64,000 nt of DNA from NCBI GenBank assembly GCA_018340375.1, contig JAFFJZ010000073.1, forward strand, positions 124,001-188,000, written 5' to 3'. The position numbers and the translations under genes are program-made. Below are positions 1 to 12,540 of this stretch, piece by piece. The notes below the pieces were generated by a model. That model was not told where the DNA came from. It searched no databases and worked only from the letters and a program-made list of their open reading frames with translations. Source of the DNA: Gonatopus flavifemur. Its lineage: Eukaryota; Arthropoda; Insecta; Hymenoptera; Dryinidae. Numbering within the stretch: the stretch's first letter is position 1; each line of letters starts with the position of its first letter.

Positions 1-705
1 CTGCATAGAATGAATTTGACTTTCAATGTATTTTTGTGACTTACAGTAACCATTGCTGTTCTCTTTTTTCTGTGTAGGACCTTCATGTTAGAAGCATAAA
101 AGCATAAATTCAGATAATGCGATTTGAGCTTAATATTTTTATAATAGTGGACTATGTAATTGAAATTCGCGAGCATAATTAAGCATAATTTCCCAATCGG
201 AGCAGCATAAGAGAATTTCAGCACATTCGCTGCATAATCATTCGAAAAATCGCGAATTTCAAATTCCCAACAAATTTTTTCCCAAAACTTGATGAAAAAA
301 AATTTTTTTCTGAAATTTTGTTTTGAAAATTAGACAAAAATCTTCCTTGAAATGCGAACTCTGTATCGTGGTAAATGAATGAATCGGAATTCATTAATTC
401 AATTCAATATCAAGACCTTTGTTTTAACTTTGATTCAAATTTTTCTCAGGATGAGTGGAGAATTGGAACTCTTTCTGAGTACTCAAAAACAAAACTATTA
501 GCCGTCGGATGAGAATTAAGTCGAAGATGGATTTTTGTCTATGAATTCACCAAAATTTCCCACTGCAAAACAATCGATTTGTTTTTATCACTGAAAACAG
601 CGAATCCAAAATACTTGGACCGATTTGGGGGACCTTTGGGTGCACCCAATGAACTCAACTATTGGATATTTTATATGATTATGACTTTATGGGATTATAT
701 AATAC
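1..705. other. Unassigned AT-rich sequence
   Basis: No convincing reading frame, RNA gene or repeat boundary is visible here. The sequence is AT-rich and contains scattered repeats of the word AGCATAA. It ends at the ATAT that precedes the first long-TIR transposon. Confidence 0.6.
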
Positions 706-709
706 ATAT

Positions 710-1620
710 GGGGCATTCCATACCGAATCGGCCACTTTTTTAGGTCACCCTCTCCGATCTTTTCGAAAATTTTTGATGTTTTTGAGACTGATGAGAAACG
801 CTTTCATGAATTTTCTCAAATTTTTTTGACCACCCATGTCCGAGATATCGATTTTTTTCGAAATTCGAGGTTTTTTTTCAAGTGCTCATAACTTCGCGAA
901 AAATACACCAATCAGGCTGGTTTTTTTTTAAATTTTCGTTTTTGAATGTACTTTCGAAAAAAAATACGTTTTCATCATTAATCAATTCCTTCATTGTTTA
1001 TTTTGAGATTTAAGCAAAAAAACCGTTTTTTTGGAATGTTTGCCCGCTTCGATTTTTTTGAAAAAATTCTCAAAAGAACTTGGATGAATTTGGAAAATTT
1101 TGAGACCTATCCCATCGTGGGCAAACGTTTCGTTCTATTTTTTTTCTTAATTCGAAAAAATGTTTTTTCTCAAATTCAATGGTTTAACTCTATTTTTCTT
1201 TAGAGTATACCTGGATATGTGTTTTTTCTCCTATAAAAGCAAAATTGTAACCGATATTCTTAATAATTTACCATTTTTTCATCGATTCATTATTCTGTAA
1301 TTTTATAAGTTGAAGTTTTGCCGTGACATTAAAATAATTTCACTGTTTCAGATTTATCATAAGTTTTGTCCGCACGGTGGATTGAATATCACCCACATCT
1401 AGTTCCATATTCTTATGTTGGCATGCAAGTGACTTGTAATGATTCAAACCGTTGAAGACGCGTTCACGATGTTTGACCATTCCTTATTGAAACCGCAATT
1501 AGTTTCCGTTGCATCTAGCTCGCGGGATCCAAGGTTCAAGAGGAGGACACGCGGGTTACAGATTATCAAAAATAAAGATATCGTGTATTTGGAGGGAACA
1601 TTGATATTTATTCTGAATAA
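710..1620 (+). repeat. Left TIR of long-TIR transposon copy 1
   Basis: This arm matches the reverse complement of 5255-6161 over nearly its whole length with scattered substitutions. The inner part includes GTTGAAGACGCGTTCACGAT. The small open frames read here mirror those of the other arm and are not taken as genes. Confidence 0.85.
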
Positions 1621-2497
1621 AACACGAGTCAATATTGACGAGAAGAAGTCTCATTATATTCATAATGCTTATAATTAATTACTGATTAAAGACACGTCGG
1701 CTGGATCCAATCAGATTTACAAACCTTAAGAGGCCCAAGACGAGTTACAATCAACTCTCATCTCGTGGGCAGCCTCTGCAAGAAAAATGATGAAAAGTAT
1801 CTCCGATGAGTACAATCAAAATCTCCAATCGTGTCTTCTCTTTTTATTAGTGTAAGAAACTCTAGATTAATTCTCTAATTTGATAATGAATGCCAATGGT
1901 GATGAACAAACATTTGAAGCCCCCTAGTGCTTGGATACTCACGTGAAAGTGCTCACCTTCAGGGGCGGGGAAGTGATGGCACACTCTCCAAGCACCCCTA
2001 TCTATACAAAGACGAACATAATTCTCGCATCGAGAAGTGACGCGACAATCTCAACTAGCGGTTTATACACGTACCAACATTTCAGTTGGTACCATCGCTG
2101 TCAGTGTCACTTTATGGTGAGGTCTAACGGTAAGGTGCCAACGGAACCCGCGCAATTCGAACGACGGAGCGTAAGTATAAAGAGACAGACTACTACGTGC
2201 ATAGAAGAGTTCCACGCGACCCAACGGCTGGCGCCACTATTACCTCGTCACACATTCTCACGTATCGTTTACCGACGGATGTTGTGGATGTCAACAGACA
2301 GCTTTTCAATTAGTAACTTGTTACATACTAACCAGTGAACATTCTGCTCTTTCATCTATCATTTGTTCACATTCTTAAATCGACGTTTTAGGAATTATTG
2401 ATCTCCAACAGTCCATATCACCGAACGCTGATACAAAGCAACTCAATGCAAGGTTACTGTTGACTTATTGAAGTTGTGTATCACGAACATTCGCAAT
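1621..2497. other. Internal non-coding leader of copy 1
   Basis: This interval lies between the left TIR and the transposase start. A 135-codon open frame at 1931-2338 has no recognisable motif and no counterpart in copy 2, so I do not call it a gene. No promoter motif is clear. Confidence 0.4.
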
Positions 2498-4989
2498 ATG
2501 GAAACAACTAAACATTTTGATCGTTGCTGTAATCCATTTCACTTCGTTGGGCATAGAACTAAAAAAGGTCTACGGCTAACCTCTGAAAACACCCAGACTC
2601 AATTTGGGTTGAGTCATCATGATTATCTTTGTACTTCTTGTCAGTGAAAACTTCTCAAGCAAATTGAAAAATCAAGTGCAAACAATCCTCCTCCAGATGA
2701 CTTTCAAAATACTAATGATTTGAGTGATAATACTCATATCAACTGTAATCCTATTAATGTCACTGATAATGAAACTCATTCCAGTGATAGTAATGATAAT
2801 GGTAGTTATAATAATGATTCTAACGTTAGTGAGCCCTATAATTGTGATGATCCAGGTACCACTATTGCCGATAATGATGATCAGTGCAAACTTGAAACAT
2901 CTTTCAGTAAGGACACAATCTCAATTCCTGCTTATAATTCAGTTTTTCTTGGTGTTAATTAATTTTATGATTCCTTTTAGGAAGTTTATCATTCCATAGT
3001 GAGCTTACGCCATCACAACCAACTACTTCAGCTTCAGAAGTTAGTACTGAAATTCAGCTACCTGTGATTAATAAGGCATTACAATTGTTGAATGAGTCTC
3101 CAATAGCACCCCGAAAATTGAGTGATGAACGTTTTCTATATGGCAAGGTTATTAAAATTTGTGAAAGTCTTAAAAACACATTTGGGCTTGAGACTGATGC
3201 ACCGACAAATGTAGAGGATTCTGAAAGAGACTTTGCAAACTCACTAGAACAATTGAGAAGAAAATTTGACCACGATGACACAACAAGATCGGAAAAAATA
3301 CAAATTTTGACATTGTTTCAAACAGACTGGAGTGTGAGAAAAGTCTCTGAATTTATGAATACGTCAAAGCACATGGTGAATGTAGCGAGAAATTTGATTG
3401 AAACCAAAGGTTTGCTCTCAAAACCTGAATCTAAGTTAGGTATTTCTTCCAATCATTTTAAATATATTGTGGTTTTTTAGTGACCAAAAAATGTTTTTTC
3501 AACAGCTCCTTCACATTCAAATGATTTGAAATCAAGAATTTTTAACTTTTACCTTGACGACGAATGTAGTGTTAATATGCCCAGTATGAAAGACTATGTT
3601 TCTGTTCGGAATGATGATGATGAACGGGAACATTTACAAAAACGTTTGATTCTTTCGAACTTGTAGGAATTATATCAAGAATACCGGGAAAATTATCCTG
3701 AAGACAAAATTGGATTTTCGAAATTCGCTTCGTTACGTCCAAAACATTGTGTTTTAGCCGGAAGCAATGGAACGCGCACAATTTGCGTATGCATAATGCA
3801 CCAGAATATGAAATTATTGATGCTTGGTAAGTATATCAATCAGTTTTAGTCTTAACTTCGTTATTGTCCACTGATTAATGAATTTTTTTTTTTGTATTCT
3901 GAAGGTTCGAATTTGAGGTAATTGACTTCTCATTTCACAAGACCATTATATCACTACACTGATTGTTCCAACTCCGTTATGTGTAATAATCAAACACCAA
4001 AGTGTTATTTTGGTATATGCAAGACTTGTTCAGGAGTAGATGCATTAACGGATACCCTGCATGACATTTTTGATCGAAATGAAATCGACACGATATCATA
4101 CAAATATTGGATATCAAAACCACGTACAAGTCTTGAGACAATGATTAGTTCTTCTGATGATTTTATTGAAAAATTTAAAGAAGGCTTATTGACACTTCTG
4201 CCACATGCATTCATTGCTAAAGAACAAGCAAGTTTCATGAAATCTCTGAAAATGTCATTAAAAGACAGAGAATTTCTTGTTGTGTGTGATTTCGCAGAAA
4301 ATTATGCGTTTGTCGTGCAAAACGCTGCTTCGGGTTTTCATTGGCATAATAATACATTGACGATCTATTCAGTGGTAATTTATTTCAAGGAGGCCGACGA
4401 AATTATTCACAGAAGTTTGGTTATAATATCAGATTGCAATAACCACGATTCTGTTACGGTGTTTGTTTTCTCCAAAATTATAATTGATTTTATAAAGAGT
4501 ATCGACGACCATCCCGAAAAAATCTATTACTTTTCTGATGGTGCACCACAGCAGTTCAAGAACTTCAAAAATTTCGTGAATCTCTATTATCATAGAAGTG
4601 ATTTTAGAATCGGAGCAGAATGGCACTTTTTCGCAACCGCACATGGCAAAGGACCCTGCGATGGTATTGGCGGAATAGTGAAGAGGATGGCTGCAAGGGC
4701 TAGCTTACAGCTACCAGTCGACAAACAAATTACAACACCGCTGGAGTTATTTCACTGGGCTTCTCAACCAAATACTCTCCCGAACATCACTCCTAAATTT
4801 TCACCGTTGAAAGATTATAATGATGCGTCTGAAGCATTGTCTGATCGTTTTAGTAGAACAGTACCTATAAAAGGAACTCAAAAACTTCATTGTGTGATAC
4901 CACATAACGACGGAAGTTTACTTGTAAAACAATACTCAAACGCGAATGAATTTAAAATTCACAAATTATTCAAACGTCAAAAAGAATAA
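2498..4989 (+). pseudogene. Transposase of GGGGCA long-TIR family, degenerate
   Basis: The frame opens at ATG 2498 with a Cys/His-rich N-terminus (DRCCNPFH, then CTSC), probably a zinc-binding DNA-binding domain. It has a TGA at 2645 and then a long Asn/Ser/Asp-rich linker. The conserved core is at 3922-4989, with CDFAENYAF, YFSDGAPQQFKN and HGKGPCDGIGG. These acidic residues are candidate catalytic positions for a DDE/DDD-type transposase (inference). Likely introns are 3438-3505 (GTATTT...CAACAG) and about 3829-3905 (GTAAGT...CTGAAG). Further stops lie near 3666 and at 3917. Copy 2 aligns along the whole length and confirms the frame. The C-terminus ends with a basic tail at 4989. I recognise the family as a recurrent uncharacterised arthropod protein, not by name. 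Confidence 0.75.
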
Positions 4990-5254
4990 GAATTGCTTAT
5001 TACTTTGGGGTTTGAATACGGATGAATTCATTATTATCAATATCATTTATTATCCTTTCTTAGGTTATGAAGATATCTTATAAGTAGTTCTTAGTCAATT
5101 TTTTGAATGAATTTATTGAATGGGGAGAAAAACTTTGAAAAGTAGTGAATTCTGAGAGGCCAAGTGTTTGAAAAAGATTTGTAGCAGCTGAATAGACCAA
5201 TATGAAAATTTTCATTGGTCAAATTGAACCGAAAAATATACCTCGAAAAAAAAT

Positions 5255-6161
5255 TGTGAATAAATATTAATGTTTCCTCCAAATACACGATATCTTTATT
5301 TTTGATAATCTGTAACCCGCGTCTCCTCCTCTTGAACCTTGGATCCCGCGATCTAGATGCAACGGAAACTAATTGCGGTTCCAATAAGGAACGGTCAAAC
5401 ATCGTGAACGCGTCTTCAACGGTTTGAATCGTTACAAGTCACCTGAATGCCATCATAAGAATATGGAACTAGATGTGGGTGATATTCAATCCACCGTGCG
5501 GACAAAACTTATGATAAATCTGAAACAGTGAAATTATTTTAATGTCACGGAAAAACTTCAACTTATAAAATTACAGAATAATAAATCGATGAAAAAATGG
5601 TAAATTATTAAGAATATCGGTTACAATTTCCCTTTTATAGGAGAAAAAACACATATCCAGATATACTCTAAAGAAAAATAGAGTTAAACCATTGAATTTG
5701 AGAAAAAACATTTTTTCGAATTGAGAAAAAAAATAGAACGAAACGTTTGCCCACGATGGGATGGGTCTCAAAATTTTCCAAATTCATCCAAGTTTTTTTG
5801 AGATTTTTTTCAAAAAAATCGAAGTGGGCATACATTCCGAAAAAACGGTTTTTTTGCTTAAATCTCAAAATAAACAATGAAGGAATTGATGAATGATAAA
5901 AACGTATTTTTTTTGAAAGTACATTCAAAAACGAAAATTTAAAAAAAAACCAGCCCGATTGGTGTATTTTTCGCGAAGTTATGAGCACTTGAAAAAAAAA
6001 CCTGGAATTTCGGAAAAAATCGATATCTCGGAAACGGGTGTTCAAAAAAATTTGAGAAAATTCATGAACGCGTTTCTCATCGGTCTCAAAAACATCAAAA
6101 ATTTTCTAAAAGATCAGAGAGGGTGACCCAAAAAAGTGGCCGATTTGGTATTGAATGCCCC
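5255..6161 (-). repeat. Right TIR of long-TIR transposon copy 1
   Basis: This arm is the inverted partner of 710-1620 and carries the terminal GAATGCCCC at 6153-6161. Between the transposase stop at 4989 and this arm is about 265 bp of unassigned AT-rich sequence. Confidence 0.85.
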
Positions 6162-6165
6162 ATAT

Positions 6166-6690
6166 ATTCAGGGATGGGCAGCCTCAAATAATTTCCGACT
6201 CGATTACAGTAAAGGGTACGGACTACAAATTCACCCAGTGATATTCTGATGGCAAAGTAATGGATACAAATTCACTCGATATTGCACATATCTACAGAGT
6301 AACAATTATAAATTTCATTTGTATTCGACAGTTGAATGTTACATATATTACAAATTCATTTTTCACTCGTATGTAATCGAATTACAAATACGAATATACT
6401 CTGTTTTCTTGCAACAGCAGAGTAAAGAATTCATTCAAATTCATTCTGTAACTATTTTCCGTTTGAATATAAGACAAGGATGAGATGTCTTTGCAATAGT
6501 ATAATGACTGCATGAAACTGTGAGCTAAGTTCATACAATAAGAATTGTTCATTTCACACATAGTTTCATGACACTCTCAAACATTTGATGTTTCAAATTC
6601 GATCAAAATTATAATTTTTTCGGAACATACATTGTGTTACAAACTATTTGATTTATGGTAAGAACTGGAAAACGATCAACTAATGAAAAA
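6166..6690. other. AT-rich intergenic sequence
   Basis: No gene is seen. Near 6230-6440 words such as TTACAAATTCATTTGTA and GTAATCGAATTAC recur on both strands, so this may be a remnant of another palindromic-word repeat of the type found at 50-60 kb. Confidence 0.4.
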
Positions 6691-6697
6691 TGGTTAG

Positions 6698-7429
6698 GGA
6701 TCACCCTCACGGCCATTGGAAGCCGTTACACCGGAAAATGTGAGTGAAGTGTTAGAGATCGTAATGAAAAATCGCAAAGTGAAGGTCCGTGAGATTGCAG
6801 AAATGACACAGATATCATCTGGAAACGTATTTACAATCCTTCATGGAAAATTGAGCATGAAACAGGTTTTTTCCAAGTGGGTGCCGCGATTGATTTCAGT
6901 GGAACAAAAACAGCAACGGGTCAACGATTCAAAGAGCTGTTTATCGCTATTTACTCGCAATAAAAAGGATTTCCTGCGTCGACACGTGACCATGGATGAA
7001 ACATGGATACATCATTTCACTCCGGAGTCGAATCGGCAATCATCTGAGTTGTGCATGGCTGGCGGAAGCCGCCCAAAGCGTCCAAAAACGCAGCAGTCTG
7101 CTGGCAAAGTCATGGCGTCTGTTTTTTGGGATACACATGGCGCGGTTTTCATTGACTACCTGGAAAAAGGTAAATCGATCAACAGTGATTATTATATTGA
7201 CTTGTTGGTACGTTTGAAGAAGGAGATCGCAGCAAAACGACCGCACATGAAGAAGAAAAAAATCCTTTTTCACCAAGACAATGCACCATGCTACAAGCCC
7301 ATGAAAACAGTGGCAAAATTCAACGAGTTGGGCTTTGATTTGCTTCCCCACCCCCCGTACTCGCCAGATTTAGTTTTCGAGAAAATGAAGGTTGTGTCAG
7401 CGGAACAGTTCCGCTGGAACAACCATTGA
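6698..7429 (+). pseudogene. Mariner transposase fragment
   Basis: The frame encodes the middle of a mariner (IS630/Tc1/mariner superfamily, DD34D) transposase. The first acidic motif appears as MDETWIHHFTPE, the second as HQDNAPCYK, and the third site is reached at YSPDL. The N-terminal helix-turn-helix is missing: an in-frame TAG lies at 6695 immediately before GSPSRPLEAVTPEN. The C-terminal ~70 residues are replaced by unrelated sequence after YSPDL. No TIRs were found, so this is a truncated relic. It is clearly a different copy from the mariner at 7684-8975, which shares family motifs but is on the other strand. Confidence 0.85.
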
Positions 7430-7681
7430 TATAAAGGGCATGAAATGGTAAAAGGGATGGATGGGAATTATTCGCTTTTGATTTGCTTTAAGAGTATGCT
7501 AGATTAATCTCATTTAGACCCAAGCATAAGGGAATAAAAAATATTCGTGAGAAAAATGAAATACCTGAACATTCGGGCAGAGCGGAATCGTCATAGGGGA
7601 GAGATTTCTTGGGGACTTTGGCATTGTAGATCATACGTGAGGCAAACATCTGGGCATTACTCATCACATGGTGAACAACCA
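7430..7681. other. Interval between two mariners, possible exon
   Basis: On the minus strand an open stretch at about 7565-7690 reads through VHHVMSNAQMFASRM and ends at CAG|GTATTT, a plausible splice donor. The mariner at 7684 is inserted at its upstream end. I do not recognise the product and give this low weight. Confidence 0.2.
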
Positions 7682-7683
7682 TA

Positions 7684-8975
7684 CGAGGGTGGATTGATAA
7701 GTTTCCGGCCTGACCAAGAAAAACAACGTTTCTAAGAATTTTTTTTTTTTATTTCTCAACATAATCTCCTCCAAGGCTGATACATTTCTCATAGCGGTGT
7801 TCTAGTCTAGTAATGCCATCTCTATAGACTGATTCGTCAAGCTCCTCAAAATACCCATTGACAGCTTCGATTACTTCTTCATTGTCCGCAAATCTCTTAC
7901 CGCCAAGCCATTTTTTGAGGTTAGGAAACAGATAATAGTCACTCGGGGCTAGGTCTGGAGAGTAGGGAGGGTGCGGCATTAATTCAAACTTCAGATCGTT
8001 GATTTTAGCCATCGCAACGATTGACGTGTGCGCTGGTGCGTTATCGTGATGAACAAGATTTTTTTCTTCGCCAGATGAGGTCGTTTAATTTTCACTTTGT
8101 GGCTCAAACGTTGCAATAAGTCTGCGTAGTATTGACCAGTGATAGTTTTACCCTTTTCAAGGTAATCAATGTATATAATACCTCTTGCATCCCAAAAAAC
8201 AGTAGCCATAACCTTGTTCGCCGAAAAAATTGTTTTTGCCTTCTTTGGAGTTGGTTCCCCTGGTCCAATCCACTGTTTAGACTGTTCTTTGGTTTCAGGA
8301 GTGTAGTGGTGGACCCAAGTTTCGTCAACGGTTACGAATCGACGCAAAAATTCGCTTGGATTACGCTTATACAACGCCAAATTGGCGGTAGAAATGTTCT
8401 TTCGAATCAATTTTTGGTCCACTGTTAGCAAACGCGGCACCCATCTTGCACAGAGCTTTTCCATATACAAATGTTGGTGCAAAATATTTTGTACACGTTC
8501 ATATGACATCTTACAGGTCTCAGCTATCTCACGAACTTTTAATCTGCGATCTTTCAGCACTATTTGATGGATTTTTCCGATCATATCTGGAGTTGTGACC
8601 TCAATGGGGCGTCCTGAGCGAGGCTCATCAGAGGTGCTCACACGACCCTTTTTAAACTCGGAAACCCACTGCTCAACGGTTGAATATGATGGGGAGGATG
8701 TCCCCAGTGTTGAGTCCATCTCTTCTTTAATTTCCTCCGGCGTTAACCCCTTCAAATAAAAGTATTTGATGACAGCACGATTTTCCAGCTTTTCCATTTT
8801 CACGAAAAACACAGAGGCGTCTTGGTCAGCGTGCTCTCAAAACTAAACTAACATGGCGATCGGACTGAAACTATAGCTACAAGCTATCTAAGGATGGTAC
8901 TATAGAACGCCACCTCAAGGTAGGCCTAGTGGCGCCATCTCTTGGTCAGGCCGGAAACTTATCAATCCACCCTCG
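7684..8975 (-). mobile_element. Full-length mariner element (1292 bp)
   Basis: Two 36 bp TIRs beginning CGAGGGTGGATTGATAAG (7684-7719 and inverted 8940-8975) are a perfect match. They are flanked by TA at 7682-7683 and 8976-8977, the standard mariner target duplication. The single transposase gene lies on the minus strand. Both length and TIRs are those of a complete mariner. Confidence 0.95.
7749..8797 (-). pseudogene. Mariner transposase with one frameshift
   Basis: The protein starts at [17 protein letters not shown] (8797; an upstream in-frame ATG at 8812 is also possible). It has the bipartite helix-turn-helix DNA-binding region over the first ~110 residues, the linker motif WVPRLL, and the catalytic motifs [19 protein letters not shown] and YSPDLAPSDYYLFP (DD34D). 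It ends GGDYVEK at 7749, as full-length mariners do. One base is missing near 8054, just before the second catalytic Asp, so the frame breaks into 8812-7991 and 8012-7749. Apart from this it looks complete. The TVDETW...HHYTPET signature suggests the mauritiana-like group. Confidence 0.9.
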
Positions 8976-8984
8976 TACAGTGGA

Positions 8985-9754
8985 GAAAGGAATTGGGATT
9001 TGAAGGTATGAATGATACTGGAAATCCATACTCGTAGATTATTCACAAAATGTGAAATATTCGCTATTCTCTCGTCAAACTTTGGTTTTCTGGAACCAAG
9101 TTGTGTTTTTCCCACATATAGGGTTCAGAATAGTTGCAAGATAACCCCTACGACCAGGTGATAATGAGCACAAAAATCCAGGATAGATTAAAGCGGAGCA
9201 AAAACATCGAATGTCTCTGAGAATGTGGAATATTCGCAGTTATTATGTTAAATCTTTGCTCTTCGGAATCCAGATGCCGTTTTCGGCTCACAAATCATTC
9301 GGAATAGTTGTGGTACACCCCCGACGATGAGGTGAGAACCAGAAAGGAAAACCAGGATGGTTTGAAGAAGAGCAAAAAAATCGAGTGTCTCTGGAAATGT
9401 CAAATTTTCGCGGTCTTTTCATCAAACCTTGTTTTTTGGGGCACACATTACGTTTTTGGTTCATATAAGGATTCGGAAGAATGTAGCACACCTTCTTCGA
9501 CGCGGTGAGGAAGAGCAAAAAAATCCAGCGAGGTTTGGAGCAGAGCAACAAAATCAAATGTCTCGAAAAATGTCACATATTCGCGATTTTTTCATCGACA
9601 TTTGTTTTTCGGAGCCCAGATTATGTTTTTGGTTCATATGAGGGTTCGAATGGATGTAGCACACCTCCTCTGACGCGGTGAGAAACAGCAAAAAAATCTA
9701 GGATGGTTTGCAGCAGAGCAAAAAAAATCGAGTGCCTCTGGAAATGTCAATTAT
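8985..9754. repeat. Tandem array of ~172 bp units (about 4.3 copies)
   Basis: Units repeat with anchors such as AGGATGGTTTGAAGAAGAGC, TCTCTGGAAATGTCAAATTT, TTGGTTCATATAAGG and GACGCGGTGAG at a period of about 172 bp. Older units at the left are more diverged. The last unit is cut at 9754 by the long-TIR transposon copy 2. Open frames here are chance products. Confidence 0.85.
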
Positions 9755-10391
9755 GGGGCAAAATTTCTCAAGCGTACCAGCTCAAAAATTTTTACCTCCC
9801 CAATCTGTCTGAAATTTCACTGAAATGTAGTACTAGCTAGTGACTTTTAATCCTATAAAGGATTTTGCTCTGGTACCTCTGGTTATCAAACTACAGGGGT
9901 AAAAAATTCACAGATTTCGTTTAATCAGCTCTTTTAAAGATATAATTTCTTAAATTACATTTTCTTAAAAAATCATTTTCGATATTGTTTTCCGTAGCTT
10001 TTTTTCTGTTCTTCACAAGAGAGTAATCTGTTTTTGTGAGAAAAAATTTTTTCCAACAAATTTAACGAGTTCAAAGTTATTTTGGCATTTTTTTTCAATT
10101 TTGAAAATTTTGAAAATTTTTTTAGTTAGCTCATCTGAAAACTGGATTCTTCAGCTTTACAATCGTGTAGGAGAAATTGTGGGAAGAAAATTTTATCTGG
10201 CATTGGCAACGGTTTGAAGCGCGCGTGTCGCATATTCCCATTATCTCCTGATGCGGTTCGTCATACCATTGACGCGGAATACAAGTGAAACGAACTGTTT
10301 TTCAATAAAATATGATTTTTTAATCATGTCAATGATTTCATACAATTTTACTGTACCCTTATATCATCAAACTTCATCAATAACAGCTTTT
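9755..10391 (+). repeat. Left TIR of long-TIR transposon copy 2
   Basis: This arm pairs with 14131-14764. Shared stretches include CTCTGGTACCTCTGGTTATC and CGTTTCACTTGTATTCCGCG (in complement). Several substitutions and small indels separate the arms. Confidence 0.85.
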
Positions 10392-10489
10392 GAAATTATG
10401 AAACATAATCATGAATAAATACACATAATATAATAAATATGTAATAATTCTGCTCGAAGCAATATATTTAGCGCAATTTCTTATTCATA

Positions 10490-12540
10490 TTAATTTTTTT
10501 TTTGAATTTTCATCTTTGGGAAAACATCTACATTCAATGATGACGAAAATACTCGTAAATTCAAAGTCATGTTCGAAGTGGGGATGAAACAATGATATTT
10601 GAGCGTTCCTGGGATTGTTTTTGCACTTTCGAAGCGAGTTTTGAGCTTTTTAGCAGTGATTTCATGTTTTGTCTTCGAACTAAAAGAAACAACAGTTTCT
10701 GATAGATTTCTGTTTGCCTATTCGTAAAGCGCATCAGGATTTAAAATTTGCTGCTCAGACCTCGCTTGAAGACTCGCTCGAGCTGCTAGTCGTTTCAGAT
10801 TACCACCGATACCGTCACAAGGCCCTTTTCCATGAGCGGTTGCATGAAAATGCCATTCAGCTGCTATTCCAAAATCTTTGTAATGATACAAAAGATTTTT
10901 GAAATTATATCTATTCTTGAAGTGTTGAGATGCTCCATCCGTAAAATAGGAAATTTTTCTTGGTTGAAAATGCTCTTTCAGGTACGCTATTATAATTTTT
11001 TGGAATTCGTACACAGCGATTGTATCGTGATTCAAATTATCCGATAAAATAGCAATGCTCCGATGACTGAGTTCGTTTCCTTGTTTGTAATAAATGACAG
11101 TGGTGAAAATTGTCGTTTGGTCGTTGTTCCAGTGGAAACCCTGTGCAGCATTCTGGGCTACAAACGCATAATTTTCCGCGAAATCGCATAAAACTAAAAA
11201 TTCTCCTTCTTGTAAATTATCCTCCAAATTTCTCAGAAAAGATGACTGCTGTTCCACAACGAATGAATGGAATTTGAGTTTCGAAAGACAGCGAGAAAGT
11301 TCTTCTAAAAAATCTTCCGCATCTGCAACTTCAGTACGCAAAGTACTACGATCAGTCTGTTGCCAAATTTGATATTCGAGTTTTTCGATGCAATTGTCTT
11401 CGAAAACTGTTTGTAAAAAATTCTGGAAACCCTCTTTGCCAGGACATAATAAACATTCATCGAGATAACATTGGACACGTGGATTCTGACATAAACACAT
11501 TCTAAGAGCATCATGACAAGTGGCGATTGGATTATTCGTACCGGATGTTAATTTTTGAATATCTATCACATCAAGCATTAAATTGACATTCTCGTGATGG
11601 ACACAAACGCAAACAGTATGCGTTCCACTAGCACCAGCGAGTACGCGATTACGAGGTCTAAGCTGCGAGAATGTAGAGAGACTGACCGGAACAGTAGGAT
11701 TCTGATCTTTGAAAGCAAAATATAATTCTGAAAGATTGCACAGAATCAATCTCTTTTGTACATGCTCTCGTGATCCGGCTTCTTTTTTAACTGAATCAAA
11801 ATCTTTCATGCCCGGCATTATACGACTATTTTCGTCATCATGATAGAAACTTATGATCTTATTTTTCATTTCAAAAGCTAAAGCATGACCCTCCCTTGGA
11901 GATGGTGACGTTAAAATACCATTTTCTTTTACCAGTTCGATAGCTTTCCTAGCTTGGCGTTCAGAAGTCTCAAACTCGTCAGCAAGTCTCTCCCGACCTC
12001 AGGATTTTGGCGCAAGCGTGAGGAGTAATACTTCTTCCGAAGCACTCGAGGAAGTTTCATATTTCTGCTTAATTTGATCAAGAACCTCCATAGCCGATTC
12101 ATGTTCCTCAATATTACAATCTCTTGGTTTCTTCTCTAATGGCTGGTAATCATCGTCATTACCATGTTCATCAATACCATCATCATCGTCATCCTGAATT
12201 ATGTGAAACATATTGTAGTAATTAATTGTAATTCACATAAATGTATTATTCATTTTCAGTGATGTACAAATTGTCTTTTCAGCAATTGAAAATATGATAT
12301 CAATACCTCGAGTGAAACATGACCGAACGAATCATCTTGTGCATCAATTGGAGGCTTCTCTCCAGAACAAGCAGCAGCTTCTTTTCTACATAACCCACAC
12401 ACTTTTGCGCCGGGGAGGATACTGGGAAACTTTTTTTGTAGATTTGGAGAAATAGTTCTCAAATCTCTTGATTTGAATTTGTGATGGATTTTGTGCAAAG
12501 GGTTACAACAACGATCAACGAAAGTTTGAGTTGCAGACAT
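10490..12540 (-). pseudogene. Transposase of GGGGCA long-TIR family, two nonsense codons
   Basis: Exon 1 (12540-12310) encodes the N-terminal Cys/His domain (DRCCNPLHKIHH ... CGLC). A GTATTG...ATTCAG intron of about 113 bp follows, and exon 2 runs from about 12196. Exon 2 has an acidic linker (DDDDDGIDEHGNDDD) and a region aligning with copy 1 around LTL. The core contains CDFAENYAF, YFTDGASQHFKN and HGKGPCDGIGG. Two in-frame stops, TGA near 12000 and TAG at 10718-10720, both fall where copy 1 has Trp. Reading past the second, the frame continues to a TAA at 10490 and matches copy 1's C-terminus (GTLKYHCFIP versus GTQKLHCVIP). Unlike copy 1, this copy lacks both internal introns. It is nearly complete and the best template for defining the family. 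Confidence 0.8.

Larger units (their letters stand above)
710..6161 (+). mobile_element. Long-TIR DNA transposon, GGGGCA-terminal family, copy 1
   Basis: This 5.45 kb element is bounded by inverted termini reading GGGGCATTC at the left and GAATGCCCC at the right. Both ends are flanked by ATAT (706-709 and 6162-6165), which fits a 4 bp target duplication, although TA-rich flanks make this easy to get by chance. The TIRs are about 0.91 kb each. Between them lies one degenerate transposase gene on the plus strand (2498-4989) homologous to that of copy 2 at 9755-14764. The superfamily is not certain. Long TIRs and a 4 bp duplication recall Sola-type elements, but I cannot verify this. Confidence 0.8.

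Noticed and set aside
1931..2338. 135-codon open frame between TIR and transposase
   Set aside because: No domain, no counterpart in copy 2, and the composition is not protein-like.
8985..9754. CRISPR-like or rDNA spacer repeats
   Set aside because: Units are contiguous, long and diverged, with no spacer logic. The context is eukaryotic.
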